From NCBI RefSeq assembly GCF_022811845.1, contig NZ_CP064266.1:1116001-1180000 (forward strand): a stretch of DNA of 64,000 bases, read 5' to 3'. Source of the stretch: Bacillus pseudomycoides (GTDB taxonomy: Bacteria > Bacillota > Bacilli > Bacillales > Bacillaceae_G). The translations under genes were made by a program, and so were the position numbers. Shown here in pieces: positions 26,268 to 35,463 of the stretch. The notes below the pieces were generated by a model that was not told the DNA's origin, did not search any database, and worked only from the letters and a program-made list of their open reading frames with translations. Numbering within the stretch: position 1 is the first letter of the stretch; each line of letters opens with the position of its first letter.

Positions 26268-26302
26268 AACAAGCCAGGCACTGAAAGCACCTGGCTTGTT
26301 TG
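26268..26302. terminator. Bidirectional terminator between the amidase and lctP
   Basis: AACAAGCCAGG/CCTGGCTTGTT stem; T-rich on both sides. The rest of 26.1-26.33 kb shows nothing else. Confidence 0.8.
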
Positions 26303-26335
26303 TGTTTAATTGATGGCTATTCCTCTTTTCTCTGC

Positions 26336-27994
26336 TTACGGTATCATCCACGTTAAATAGTAAGCTTGTACATATGTCATAATCCCCACAATGATTACGA
26401 AGAATAGACTATGCTTTACTGTGAAGCGGAATAAGTCTGATTCTTTTCCAGCTAGACCTACCGCCGCACACGCAATTGCAATCGATTGCGGAGAAATCAT
26501 TTTACCCGTTACACCACCTGTTGTATTTGCAGCAACAAGCAATACTTCTGATACGCCAACTTGCTGCGCTGTAATAGCTTGTAAGTTGGAGAATAATGCA
26601 TTTGCCGACGTATCTGATCCTGTTAAGAATACGCCGATCCAGCCAAGGAATGGTGAGAAGAACGGGAATAATCCACCTGTTCCTGCTAATGCTAACGCAA
26701 GTGTTGACGATAAACCGGAATAGTTTGCAATAAACGCGAATCCTAATACGAAACCAATAGATAGAATTGGCATTTTTAATTCTTGTAATGTTTCTTTAAA
26801 CGTTTCAGCCGCTTGTTTTGCGCTCATTTTCAGTATAAAGATTGAAATGATACACGCAATTAAAATCGCTGTTCCTGTTGCTGATAGAACGTCAAACTTT
26901 AATATCGCCTCATAAGGCGTTGGTTTATTTACAATTGGCTCTGCCTTCATTACTACATTATGCAATCCTGGAACTTCAAACTTAAAGACAAGACTTTCTA
27001 ACGCCCCGCCTGGAGCAAATAAAGCTTTAAAGAACCCTTGACTCCAAATGACAACCATCACCGTCAAAATAATAAACGGTGACCAAGCTTTCACAACTTT
27101 TCCAACTGTTAATTTCGGCATTGATGAAGCCGTCGTTGCAGCCACTTCAGCGTTCGCTTGATTAGATTGATAAATTTCTTTCGGTTGCCATACTTTTAGG
27201 AATAATGCTAAACATACTAAGCTGACAAGCGCTGATGTAATATCCGGAAGTTCCGGTCCTAAAAACGTCGCTGTAATAAACTGTGTAATTGCAAATGAAC
27301 CACCTGCTACAAATAAAGCAGGCCATGTTTGTTTTATACCTTTGAAGCCATCCATTAAAAATACGATAAAGAATGGAACAAATAGTGATAAGAATGGCAA
27401 TTGATGCCCAGCCATTTGGCCGATTTTGTGAGGATCGATACCCGTTACTTGCCCTGCAACTGTAATCGGAATCCCCATTGCTCCAAACGCTACTGGTGCT
27501 GTATTGGCAATTAAGCAAAGTCCAGCCGCATATAACGGATTTAAACCAAGACCTGCAAGAAGTGCTGCCGTAATTGCTACCGGTGCACCAAATCCTGCTG
27601 CCCCTTCCAAAAATGCGCCAAATGAAAAACCAATTAAAATAACGAGTAAACGATGATCATTCGTAATCGATAGTACCGATGCACGAATCACATCAAATTG
27701 CCCTGTTTTAACAGAAATCTTATATAAAAACACCGACATCACAATAATCCATGCAATTGGCCATAACCCATATAAGAAGCCATATCCAGTTGCAGCCATC
27801 GCCATTGTAAACGGCATTTTATACGCAAATAGTGCAACTAAAATCGTTAATACAACTGTAATAAATCCTGCCACATACCCCTTCATACGAAACACTGCTA
27901 AAGCCAAGAAAAAAAAGATAATTGGAATAAGTGCTACCGCTGCGGAAATCCAAATGTTACCGAACGGATCGTAAACTTGTGTCCATGTCCCCAT
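26336..27994 (-). CDS. lctP: L-lactate permease, LctP family
   Basis: A 552-residue polytopic lactate/proton symporter. The N-terminal WTQVYDPFGNIWISAAVALIP, the GFSFGAFLEGAAGFGAPVAIT loop and the late FLTGSDTSANALFSNLQ and ANTTGGVTGKMISPQSIAIA blocks are standard for LctP/LldP. It would take up L-lactate, D-lactate or glycolate. It is a single gene with a cre site and a possible GntR-type operator upstream. Confidence 0.96.
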   Translation of the reverse strand: MGTWTQVYDPFGNIWISAAVALIPIIFFFLALAVFRMKGYVAGFITVVLTILVALFAYKMPFTMAMAATGYGFLYGLWPIAWIIVMSVFLYKISVKTGQFDVIRASVLSITNDHRLLVILIGFSFGAFLEGAAGFGAPVAITAALLAGLGLNPLYAAGLCLIANTAPVAFGAMGIPITVAGQVTGIDPHKIGQMAGHQLPFLSLFVPFFIVFLMDGFKGIKQTWPALFVAGGSFAITQFITATFLGPELPDITSALVSLVCLALFLKVWQPKEIYQSNQANAEVAATTASSMPKLTVGKVVKAWSPFIILTVMVVIWSQGFFKALFAPGGALESLVFKFEVPGLHNVVMKAEPIVNKPTPYEAILKFDVLSATGTAILIACIISIFILKMSAKQAAETFKETLQELKMPILSIGFVLGFAFIANYSGLSSTLALALAGTGGLFPFFSPFLGWIGVFLTGSDTSANALFSNLQAITAQQVGVSEVLLVAANTTGGVTGKMISPQSIAIACAAVGLAGKESDLFRFTVKHSLFFVIIVGIMTYVQAYYLTWMIP

Positions 27995-28060
27995 TGTCCT
28001 CTTCCTTTCTGTAATCCCCTGTGTTAAGGTCCTTAAAACCCTATCAATAGACTACCAGGT

Positions 28061-28074
28061 CATCATACCTTTAA
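28061..28074 (-). promoter_or_regulatory. Possible GntR-family operator upstream of lctP
   Basis: AGGTCATCATACCT has inverted AGGT/ACCT ends around six bases, the form used by FadR-subfamily lactate and pyruvate regulators. It lies about 70 bases before the lctP start. Assignment to a lactate regulator is inference. Confidence 0.4.
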
Positions 28075-28096
28075 GCCTAAAATAAAAAACGTTTCA

Positions 28097-28110
28097 AGAA
28101 AACGTTTTCA
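28097..28110 (-). promoter_or_regulatory. cre site upstream of lctP
   Basis: TGAAAACGTTTTCT on the minus strand matches the CcpA consensus TGWAARCGYTWNCW at all 14 positions. Glucose repression of lactate uptake is expected. Confidence 0.75.
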
Positions 28111-28332
28111 ATTATTTGTATTTATACTTTACCATATCATTTTTGATTTAAAAAGATTTTTTCGAAAATTTTATTATTTTAAACCTATGCAAACCCTACC
28201 GTTTCATATCCAAAAACTCTCCTGTCTCGCTATCATAATATCGATGTGTATAATCTTGAAGAGCAATGTTAGCCCCATGTTCCTATATATATATTGATAG
28301 GAAAGAAGTTGGTTTCATTCCCCCTCATTATT

Positions 28333-28352
28333 TTAAACAAACGTTTGATTAA
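28333..28352. repeat. Palindrome P, copy 1
   Basis: TTAAACAAACGTTTGATTAA; identical copies occur at 37489 and 54388, and a longer perfect version at 28387. See the finding on this motif. Confidence 0.7.
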
Positions 28353-28386
28353 TGAAAGAAAGTTCTTTAATCCCAACGTATTTCAC

Positions 28387-28408
28387 TTTAAACAAACGTT
28401 TGTTTAAA
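28387..28408. repeat. Palindrome P, copy 2 (perfect 22-bp form)
   Basis: A fully symmetric 22-bp palindrome with half-site TTTAAACAAAC, 35 bases after copy 1 and 33 bases beyond the terminator stem at 28443. Confidence 0.7.
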
Positions 28409-28442
28409 AGTCTCATGAACGTTCAGCACAAAAAAGAAAAGA

Positions 28443-28463
28443 GCACTCGCGATTCGCAAGTGC
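28443..28463 (-). terminator. Terminator of the DUF2227-like gene
   Basis: GCACTCGCG/CGCAAGTGC stem (one G-U) followed on the minus strand by a T-rich run. Confidence 0.85.
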
Positions 28464-28464
28464 C

Positions 28465-28956
28465 CTATCTTCTTCTTTTTTTCTTTCGTCTCATAAGCTT
28501 TTTCCGGCGTGTATTTAATCGATCCGCGATAATATGGAGTGTACTCGCAGCAATGACCCCAATTACAAATGTTGTTAAAGTAACATCATGTTCCTTTGCA
28601 ATCTCGAGTAATCTTCCCTCTAGTACCGTTTTATTTAATATGTATAGGAATGGAGAAAAGACAAGAAGCATATACGATATACGAATGAGATCACCGATTA
28701 TAATCGTATGTGTTAAAAAGGAACGATGCGGCATCACACATTGATACGGATACCAAAAAAGACGAAGCAAGCCCCATTTGTTATAGGCGTTACTATGAAT
28801 ATCCAAATCTGGTGTTAAGAAAAATGTGCCGATTAAAAATCCTATCGCAAAAGTGAGTAAAAAATCAAAATTTGTTAATCCATACGAAACAAGCATAAAC
28901 AAAACAATCGGAAGAGAGAGTAAGTTTATTTTCGTATGTGTTTTTCCTGATGGCAT
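28465..28956 (-). CDS. DUF2227-type membrane metal-binding protein
   Basis: A 163-residue protein with four membrane helices and the pattern of the predicted membrane-bound metal-dependent hydrolase family: PSGKTHTKIN at the N-terminus, TPDLDIHSN (acidic ligands), PHRSFLTHTIIIGD (His cluster) and STLHIIADRLNTRRKK at the end. The conserved His and Asp residues suggest a metal site at the membrane face. The very basic tail RRKKLMRRKKKRRR is unusual. It is upstream-coupled to a YkvA-like gene about 50 bases away. Confidence 0.78.
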   Translation of the reverse strand: MPSGKTHTKINLLSLPIVLFMLVSYGLTNFDFLLTFAIGFLIGTFFLTPDLDIHSNAYNKWGLLRLFWYPYQCVMPHRSFLTHTIIIGDLIRISYMLLVFSPFLYILNKTVLEGRLLEIAKEHDVTLTTFVIGVIAASTLHIIADRLNTRRKKLMRRKKKRRR

Positions 28957-29005
28957 AGTACACTACCTCGCTTATATTCGCCCTGTCATTTGTGACAGTT
29001 CTCAC

Positions 29006-29371
29006 CTATTGATCTAATTTTTGATCGATAAACGATGTGTCTATATCCGAACCAAACCAATTCGCTAATTTCATCCGTGCTTTTTCCTTTACATCTTCAT
29101 TTACGTACATCGATGCTTGCACAAGCGCAGCTGTTAATGCGCCTAAATCATCCGTATAACCAATTCCAGCTAAAAAATCTGGGATCGCATCAATTGGAGC
29201 AATGAAGTAAGCAAGCGCTCCGATAATAATTGCCTTTACTCGCTTGGGAACATCCGGTCTTTGCATAACGTAAAATAGCAATAAACTCGCATAAATAACC
29301 GATTGTCCCGCTTGCTTCGCTACATGTTTCACCTTATTCCAAAACGCTTCAACTGAAAATTTTCGTTCCAT
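29006..29371 (-). CDS. YkvA family (DUF1232) protein
   Basis: A 121-residue protein with a DUF1232 core: KRVKAIIIGALAYFIAPIDAIPDFLAGIGYTDDLGALTAAL in continuous context, of which YFIAPIDAIPD and GYTDDLGAL are the signature parts. One hydrophobic helix spans about residues 55-75. GGAGG eight bases upstream sets the ATG at 29371. The function is unknown in the family. It probably shares a transcript with the DUF2227-like gene. Confidence 0.85.
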   Translation of the reverse strand: MERKFSVEAFWNKVKHVAKQAGQSVIYASLLLFYVMQRPDVPKRVKAIIIGALAYFIAPIDAIPDFLAGIGYTDDLGALTAALVQASMYVNEDVKEKARMKLANWFGSDIDTSFIDQKLDQ

Positions 29372-29601
29372 ATAAAAGGCCTCCATATTTTGTTTTTTTC
29401 ATTATACGAAAAAAGTAGATATACCTTCAAAACTAAAGAACTAGCTCCATTAGTTAATTGAACGTTCATCAAATATACACATAACTTATCAATAAAAACT
29501 TATTGTAACAGACAACAGGGAAAAGAACAAGTGTTCGTGATTGTTTTTCTCACTCATATATTTTTTTTCAACATATACATTAAGGTTATAAAAACAATAT
29601 A

Positions 29602-29680
29602 GCCTACTCCCTTTGTTTCAAACTCGGTATGGGGCTACTATGCTTCGGCGGACGCTCCTTTCCATCTCAAAAAGGGAGAC
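29602..29680 (+). repeat. Repeat A (bcr-like), copy 3, short form
   Basis: CCCTTTGTTTCAAACTCGGT, ATGGGGC, TATGCTTCGGCGGACGCTCC, TTCCATCTCAAAAAGGGAG, then TTTAT. It lacks the left and central blocks, like copy 2. Confidence 0.75.
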
Positions 29681-29783
29681 AATTTATATTTATCACGCAT
29701 TAACGGACAGTAACAATTCCCTCACCGCTCATAATTCCTTTTTTTCTCTTCCACTGATAAATTGCTTTGCATACAAACAAGTA

Positions 29784-29890
29784 TCTACTCTCTTTCTCTC
29801 CTTTTGTTTTAAACGCGGCATGGGGCGAAAAAAAGCACTGACCGCTTCTATGCTTCAGCGGATGCTCTCTTCCATCTAAAAAGAGAGGGT
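29784..29890 (+). repeat. Repeat A (bcr-like), copy 4
   Basis: CTTTTGTTTTAAACGCGGC, ATGGGGCGAAAAAAAGCACT, the CCGCTTCTATGCTTCAGCGG hairpin and CTCTCTTCCATCTAAAAAG, followed by TTTATAT. It lies 104 bases after copy 3 in the same orientation. Confidence 0.78.
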
Positions 29891-30267
29891 TTATATATTT
29901 CCTATCAATATTTCTCAACATGAAATATTCGGTTTCTCTTAACATTCTCTTTTATCTTTGTTATATTTTCTAGTTGACGAGCATATAAACCAATGTTAAA
30001 GTTTTCTCTGGCAGCAACAATAAAAATACAAAAACTGTAAAATGTTATAGTGTTTCTAAGAATTGAATTTTGTTGTATAATACAGAAATGACGTTATGCT
30101 TATGAATCAACAAAAGAAATGGCAGGAAACCAAAAGGGTATGCATAGTTAAAGTCGTATATGGAGGATTTAGATACCTCTACTCATGGCCAAGAAAACTA
30201 TGTATTTTTTATTTTAGCATTTTTCGCTCCAAAATCGACCAAGCCTGATAGAGAAAGGGTGGAATGG

Positions 30268-32196
30268 ATGAAGGAATCTTTAAAATCACAATTTCTAAAT
30301 GTACGTTTTACTTTGTTCGTTGCTTTGGCCGTATGGCTAAAAACTTACATTATTACGCGTACGAGCTTTGATTTGAAACTTGAATCTTTCATGCAAGAAT
30401 TTATCTTATTCATTAGCCCATTAGCAACATCATTACTGTTTGTGGGTCTTGCATTATTTGCAAAAGGAAAGAAACGAAACTATATAGCACTTGGAATTGA
30501 TTTTGTTTTAACAATCGTTCTTGTTGGTAACGTAATGTTCTATGGATTCTACAATGACTTCGTTACTTTACCAGTACTTGGGCAAACATCAAACTTTGGA
30601 CAACTAGGATCCAGTGTAAAAGAATTGCTTAACTACAAAATCATCGTTGCATTTGCTGATATTATCATTTTCTTTGTACTATTAAAGAAAAAGAAAGACT
30701 TTGCAAAAACTGAACGCGTATCACGTCCAATGCGTTCTTTATACTTCGTATCAACGGTTGCTATTTTCTTTGCAAACTTAGGTCTTGCAGAAACTGAGCG
30801 CCCAGAGTTATTAACACGTTCATTTGACCGTGTTATGCTCGTGAAAAACTTAGGTTTATATACACACCAAGTATATGATCTTGGCTTGCAAGCAAAATCA
30901 AGTTCACAAAAAGCATTCGCTGACGGCAGTAAATTACAAGAAACAGAAAACTACGTAAAAACAACACAAAGTAAACCAGATCCAAATATGTTTGGCGCGG
31001 CAAAAGGGAAAAACGTAATTGTCGTTTCTCTTGAATCCTTACAAACATTCTTAATTGGTGCAAAAGTCGGCGATCAGGAAGTTACACCATTCTTAAACCA
31101 ATTTGCAAAAGAAAGTTATTACTTCGATAACTTCTTCCACCAAACTGGGCAAGGAAAAACTTCAGATGCTGAATTCTTAGTAGATACATCATTATATCCA
31201 TTAGACCGCGGTGCTGTATTCTTTACACACGGTAATAATGAATATACTGCAACTCCAGAAATTCTGCGTCAGCAAGGATATTACACAGCTGTATTCCACG
31301 CAAACAACGCAACATTCTGGAACCGTAACATTATGTATCCAGCACTTGGTTACGATCGTTACTACAACGAACTTGACTATAAGATTACTCCAGAGACAAA
31401 ATTAAACTGGGGATTAAAAGATATCGAGTACTTTAATCAATCAGTCGATATGTTAAAAGAAGTGAAACAACCATTCTATACTCGTTTCCTTAGTTTAACC
31501 AATCACTATCCATTTACGTATGATGACGACACAAAATTGATTGAACCTTATAATTCTGGTGATGGCGTATTTGACCGTTACATGGTAACAGCTCGTTACT
31601 TAGACGAAGCAATGAAAAACTTTATTGAACGTCTAAAAGCAGAAGGACTTTATGATAATTCTGTTATCGTCTTCTATGGTGACCACTACGGTATTTCTGA
31701 AAACCATAACCGCGCGATGGCACAATTCTTAGGTAAAGAGGAAATTACAACATTTGATCATATGAACTTGCAAAAAACACCTATGTTCATTCATGTTCCT
31801 GGTCAAAAAGAAGGTAAAACAATTTCCAAGCCAACTGGTGAAATTGATATTAAACCAACAATTCTAAACTTACTTGGTGTTGATTCAAGCAATGACGTTC
31901 ACTTTGGTCATGACGTATTCTCACCAGATAATAAAGGGTTTGTTGTTCTTCGTGACGGTAGTTTTGTTACAGACAAGTACATGTATACAAACAATACATT
32001 CTATGACCGTGCAACTGGCGAAGTCGTAGAAGTACCAAAAGACGAAGCTCAAGCGATGATCGATCGTGCTCAAAATGAACTGCGCATGTCTGATAAGCTC
32101 ATCGAGGGAGACTTACTTCGTTTCTCTGAAAGCAACAAAATTAAAACGGGCGAAGTAAAAACAATTATTAAAGAAGACAAAAAAGGCGCTGAGTAA
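30268..32196 (+). CDS. ltaS: Lipoteichoic acid synthase (LtaS family)
   Basis: A 642-residue protein with five N-terminal membrane helices and an extracellular sulfatase-fold domain from about residue 215. NVIVVSLESLQTF begins the domain; TGQGKTSDAEF holds the nucleophile Thr near residue 297; DRYMVTARYLDEAM and FYGDHYGISENHNRA bear metal-ligand Asp and His. It polymerises glycerol phosphate from phosphatidylglycerol onto a glycolipid anchor. AAAGGGTGG selects the ATG at 30268; an upstream ATG at 30160 has no site. B. cereus carries several paralogues, so this need not be the main synthase. Confidence 0.92.
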   Translation: MKESLKSQFLNVRFTLFVALAVWLKTYIITRTSFDLKLESFMQEFILFISPLATSLLFVGLALFAKGKKRNYIALGIDFVLTIVLVGNVMFYGFYNDFVTLPVLGQTSNFGQLGSSVKELLNYKIIVAFADIIIFFVLLKKKKDFAKTERVSRPMRSLYFVSTVAIFFANLGLAETERPELLTRSFDRVMLVKNLGLYTHQVYDLGLQAKSSSQKAFADGSKLQETENYVKTTQSKPDPNMFGAAKGKNVIVVSLESLQTFLIGAKVGDQEVTPFLNQFAKESYYFDNFFHQTGQGKTSDAEFLVDTSLYPLDRGAVFFTHGNNEYTATPEILRQQGYYTAVFHANNATFWNRNIMYPALGYDRYYNELDYKITPETKLNWGLKDIEYFNQSVDMLKEVKQPFYTRFLSLTNHYPFTYDDDTKLIEPYNSGDGVFDRYMVTARYLDEAMKNFIERLKAEGLYDNSVIVFYGDHYGISENHNRAMAQFLGKEEITTFDHMNLQKTPMFIHVPGQKEGKTISKPTGEIDIKPTILNLLGVDSSNDVHFGHDVFSPDNKGFVVLRDGSFVTDKYMYTNNTFYDRATGEVVEVPKDEAQAMIDRAQNELRMSDKLIEGDLLRFSESNKIKTGEVKTIIKEDKKGAE

Positions 32197-32214
32197 TCTC
32201 AGCGTCTTTTTTTA
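32182..32214 (+). terminator. Terminator of ltaS
   Basis: GCGCTGAG/CTCAGCGT stem around TAAT, overlapping the stop codon, followed by seven T residues. Confidence 0.9.
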
Positions 32215-32307
32215 TGTGCAGTCGAGGTCCTTATTACTGTTCTCCGATAACATGATAAAATTACACAATCTTCACCAAACATTTACATGAAATTCATGAA
32301 ACATCTC

Positions 32308-32558
32308 TATAATAGAATTTGTAAACCACGTTCTGTCCATTCCCCACCTATCATTTCACAGCTTTTCGATAGGCTCCCATGGGGAATAGCAGGATCATTT
32401 GTGTAACAATGCCTTCGGTGTTACTGAGAAGTAACATCCATTGTCTTAGGAAAGCCAATCGGTTTATTCGTCACCTTTCTTGGCTATACCAAGGCAATAT
32501 CCCTATGAAACAAGCTACCCTCCTTATGCAACATTCTATATGAATGTTGCTTTTTTTA
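32308..32558 (+). ncRNA. Candidate structured RNA of unknown class
   Basis: A TATAAT (32308-32313) is followed by three stable hairpins and a terminator, with no open frame. Hairpins: ATTCCCCA/TGGGGAAT with inner CCTATC/GATAGG (32339-32387); ACAATG/CATTGT with inner TGTTACT/AGTAACA (32406-32444); AGCCAA/TTGGCT (32453-32485). It does not match the TPP, SAM, T-box, lysine, glycine, cobalamin or c-di-GMP patterns that I can recall. It may be a small RNA or a leader attenuating the dat gene downstream. Confidence 0.5.
32528..32557 (+). terminator. Terminator of the candidate RNA
   Basis: GCAACATTC/GAATGTTGC with a 5-base loop, followed directly by seven T residues. Confidence 0.92.
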
Positions 32559-32670
32559 TTTCTAAAAAGCAGGATTCTTATTTCTCATTTGCGAATTTGT
32601 ATATGCGAAATACAATAAATTGAAGTCCAACGCTCATCATTCAAACAATTAAGAAAGGATGGGAAGTAAA

Positions 32671-33543
32671 ATGGCGTACGAAAGGTTTGTATTATGGAAT
32701 GATAAAATTATTGATACAAATAAAACAGGGCCGTACATACAATTAGAAGAACGTGGTTTACAGTTTGGAGATGGTGTCTACGAAGTCATTCGTATTTATA
32801 AAGGAACCATCTACTTATTAGATCCACATTTAACTCGATTATACCGTTCAATGGATGAACTAGAATTAACACTGCCTTTCTCTAAAGCAGAACTCATCAC
32901 ACTACTTTACAAATTACTCGAAAATAATAATTTTCAAGAAGATGGTACCATCTACCTACAAGTTTCTCGAGGAGTACAACATCGCGCACACGCATTCTCT
33001 TTTGATGTAACTCCTACGATCTATGCTTATATCTCAACAATAGAACGTCCCGCTTTATGGATTAAATATGGAATACGTGCCATATCAGAGCCTGATGTAC
33101 GTTGGCACCGCTGTGATATTAAGTCCTTAAATTTATTGCCAAACGTATTGGCTGCTACAAAAGCGGAACGCAAAGGGTGTAAAGAAGCACTTCTCGTTCG
33201 TAATGGGATCGTTACAGAAGGAAGCCGCTCTAACTTTTTTCTTGTAAAAAACGGAACCCTGTATACTCATCCCGCTAATCATCTAATCCTAAACGGGATT
33301 ATCCGCCAATATATTCTGTCTTTAGCCCATAAACTACAGATTCCTGTTCAGGAAGAATTATTCAGCATTCGCGATGTTTATCATGCTGATGAATGTTTTT
33401 TTACAGGAACAACTGTAGAAGTGCTTCCGATGACGCATCTTGATGGTACTGCTATCCAAAATGGTCAAGTTGGGAGAATCACCAAATTACTACAAAAAAC
33501 ATTTGTCCAAAGCTTTTCTACTTCTAATACCTCATCACCTTAA
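32671..33543 (+). CDS. dat: D-amino acid (D-alanine) aminotransferase
   Basis: A 290-residue fold-type IV PLP enzyme. EERGLQFGDGVYEVIR, DIKSLNLLPNVLAA (PLP Lys), EGSRSNFFLV (phosphate loop) and CFFTGTTVEVLPM are diagnostic. It interconverts D-alanine, D-glutamate and their keto acids for the cell wall and D-amino acid pools. I prefer the ATG at 32671 (MAYERFVLWND) as the homologous start over an in-frame ATG at 32659. The gene follows a possible regulatory RNA with a terminator, so attenuation is conceivable. Confidence 0.93.
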   Translation: MAYERFVLWNDKIIDTNKTGPYIQLEERGLQFGDGVYEVIRIYKGTIYLLDPHLTRLYRSMDELELTLPFSKAELITLLYKLLENNNFQEDGTIYLQVSRGVQHRAHAFSFDVTPTIYAYISTIERPALWIKYGIRAISEPDVRWHRCDIKSLNLLPNVLAATKAERKGCKEALLVRNGIVTEGSRSNFFLVKNGTLYTHPANHLILNGIIRQYILSLAHKLQIPVQEELFSIRDVYHADECFFTGTTVEVLPMTHLDGTAIQNGQVGRITKLLQKTFVQSFSTSNTSSP

Positions 33544-33596
33544 AGGCGAACATTCATTAAATTAAATTAAAATCTAATATACGTATTTTCATTTAA

Positions 33597-33627
33597 AATC
33601 AAGGTAGAGCATGCACCTTGATTTTTT
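33597..33627 (+). terminator. Terminator of dat
   Basis: AATCAAGGT/ACCTTGATT stem followed by a T-run. Confidence 0.9.
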
Positions 33628-33754
33628 TCGTAATATTTTTGACATATTCAGATTACCTCATAACCCTTGACAGTAATCGACATGCCTTTTAGAATTTTTA
33701 ACAGTTGGTAAATATTTCATCACTACATTACAGACAGAAAGGAATCGACAAAAC

Positions 33755-35452
33755 ATGAAAAAATATCTTGCCGGTCTTGCGGCAGTGTCTGTAGCAGGAG
33801 GAGCAGCCCCGACATTAGATAGCGTTCAAGCTGCACCTGAAAATACACAAAAACCTGTTGCACAAACTGTTCAAGCTGCACCACAAAACAATTCAAATTA
33901 CACAGTTACTGCTGACGTATTACACGTTCGCTCAGGAGCTAGCACTTCTCACGACATCATTTCTCGCGTATATGAGGGTCAAAAATTAAGCGTAATCAGT
34001 GAAGAAAACGGTTGGTTTAAAATTAACCATAATGGTCAAACTGGTTATGTTAGTGGAGAGTTTGTATCAAAAAATGGTGCAAAAACAAACGTAAGTACAG
34101 GTGGCAATAACAAAGTTACTGCTGACGTATTGCGTGTTCGTACAAGCCCAAATACTTCTAGCACTATTATGGGACGTGTATATGAAGGCCAAACATTACA
34201 AGTTATTAGTGAAGAAAATGGATGGGTTAAAATTAACCATAACGGAAAAACTGGTTACGTTAGTGGACAATTCGTATCTGGCGTTTCTGCAAATGCTGGT
34301 TCTTCAAATAACAACACAAATGTTCAAGCAGCAAGTGGAAACTATACAGTAAATGTATCTTCTCTTCGCGTTCGTACAGGCCCTAGCACTTCTCATACAA
34401 CTTTAGGCTCTGTTCATAAAGGACAAGTTGTACAAGTTATTGGCGAGGTCCAAGATTGGTTCAAAATTAAATATGCAGGACAAACAGCTTACCTTAGCAA
34501 AGACTACGTAACAAAAGGTGGTTCTAGTAACGACGTTGTTCAAGGTAATGGTCAACAAGAAATCAATAATAATGTAACTGTTCAAACTGGCGGTACCTAT
34601 GTTGTTAATACAACATCTTTACGCGTTCGTACAGGTCCAGCTACATACCATGGTGTACTTGGTGGCGTATTAAATGGACAAACATTAAACGTAATTGGCG
34701 CAGAGAATGGCTGGTTCAAAATTAATCATCACGGTAAAACTGGCTATGTGAGCAGTGAATTTGTGAAATTCGTTAAAGGCGGCACTGCTACAACAGAGCA
34801 ACCACAAACAGCAGTTGGCGAATACTATATTAATGTATCAGCATTAAATGTACGTAGCGGCGAAGGTACAAATTACAGCGTAATTGGTGCTCTTCCGCAA
34901 GGTCAAAAAGTACAAGTTATTTCTGAACATTATGGATGGAGTAAAATTAACTACAATGGTCGCACTGGCTATGTAGGAACTCGTTTCCTATCTAAAACAC
35001 CAGTTGGTGGCGTTGCTGAAAATAAACCTAACAACAATCAAAATAATAATAACAACAATAATACTAACAATAATACAAGCAACAATAGTGGTAATGCATC
35101 ATCAATCCTTGCATATGCAAAATCAATGGCAGGTGTACCATATGTATGGGGCGGCACTTCTGCTAATGGCGTTGACTGCAGTGGTTACATTTTCCACGTA
35201 TTTAACAAATTTGGTCACAATATTAGCCGTCAAAGTGTTGCAGGATATTGGAGCAGTCTACCAAAAACTTCAAATCCACAACCAGGCGATTTAATCTATT
35301 TCCAAAACACTTATAAGCCAGGTCCTTCTCACATGGGTATCTACCTTGGTGGCGGATCATTTATTCAAGCTGGTGACAACGGAGTTAAAATTGTTTCAAT
35401 GAATAACTCTTACTGGAGCAGTCACTTCTTAGGATATACAAAAGCACCTTAA
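33755..35452 (+). CDS. Secreted wall hydrolase with five SH3b domains and an NlpC/P60 peptidase
   Basis: A 565-residue exported protein. Signal peptide residues 1-26 end at SVQAA. Five bacterial SH3 domains follow (about 48-112, 117-180, 194-256, 282-345 and 357-416), each with a VLxVRSG-type start and GWFKINxNGxTGYV end. A linker made almost only of Asn (about 424-450) leads to an NlpC/P60 domain with catalytic Cys in NGVDCSGYIF (about 474) and His in SHMGIYLGGGSF. It should cut gamma-D-Glu-diaminoacid bonds in peptidoglycan. Similar B. cereus group proteins are annotated as enterotoxin/cell-wall peptidases. Confidence 0.93.
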   Translation: MKKYLAGLAAVSVAGGAAPTLDSVQAAPENTQKPVAQTVQAAPQNNSNYTVTADVLHVRSGASTSHDIISRVYEGQKLSVISEENGWFKINHNGQTGYVSGEFVSKNGAKTNVSTGGNNKVTADVLRVRTSPNTSSTIMGRVYEGQTLQVISEENGWVKINHNGKTGYVSGQFVSGVSANAGSSNNNTNVQAASGNYTVNVSSLRVRTGPSTSHTTLGSVHKGQVVQVIGEVQDWFKIKYAGQTAYLSKDYVTKGGSSNDVVQGNGQQEINNNVTVQTGGTYVVNTTSLRVRTGPATYHGVLGGVLNGQTLNVIGAENGWFKINHHGKTGYVSSEFVKFVKGGTATTEQPQTAVGEYYINVSALNVRSGEGTNYSVIGALPQGQKVQVISEHYGWSKINYNGRTGYVGTRFLSKTPVGGVAENKPNNNQNNNNNNNTNNNTSNNSGNASSILAYAKSMAGVPYVWGGTSANGVDCSGYIFHVFNKFGHNISRQSVAGYWSSLPKTSNPQPGDLIYFQNTYKPGPSHMGIYLGGGSFIQAGDNGVKIVSMNNSYWSSHFLGYTKAP

Positions 35453-35463
35453 GTCATAGTTTC

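Larger units (their letters stand above)
29372..30267. other. Repeat-laden region upstream of ltaS
   Basis: Nearly 900 bases without a gene. It holds two copies of repeat A (29602 and 29784), a single arm CATTAACGGACAGTAA of the GGGCAGT hairpin repeat (29697-29712), and the ltaS promoter region. A TGAACGTTCA palindrome lies at 29459-29468. Confidence 0.6.

Noticed and set aside
29600..29890. Insertion sequence remnants upstream of ltaS
   Set aside because: No transposase frame or long terminal inverted repeats; the blocks match the short repeat A family found elsewhere in the window.
30160..30267. N-terminal extension of LtaS
   Set aside because: The first ATG has no SD, and the extension would place a non-hydrophobic segment before the first membrane helix. 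The ATG at 30268 fits homologues.
32308..32558. 6S RNA, SRP RNA or T-box identity for the RNA between ltaS and dat
   Set aside because: It folds as serial hairpins rather than one long rod, lacks the SRP loop sequence and lacks the T-box AGGGTGG-type core on either strand.
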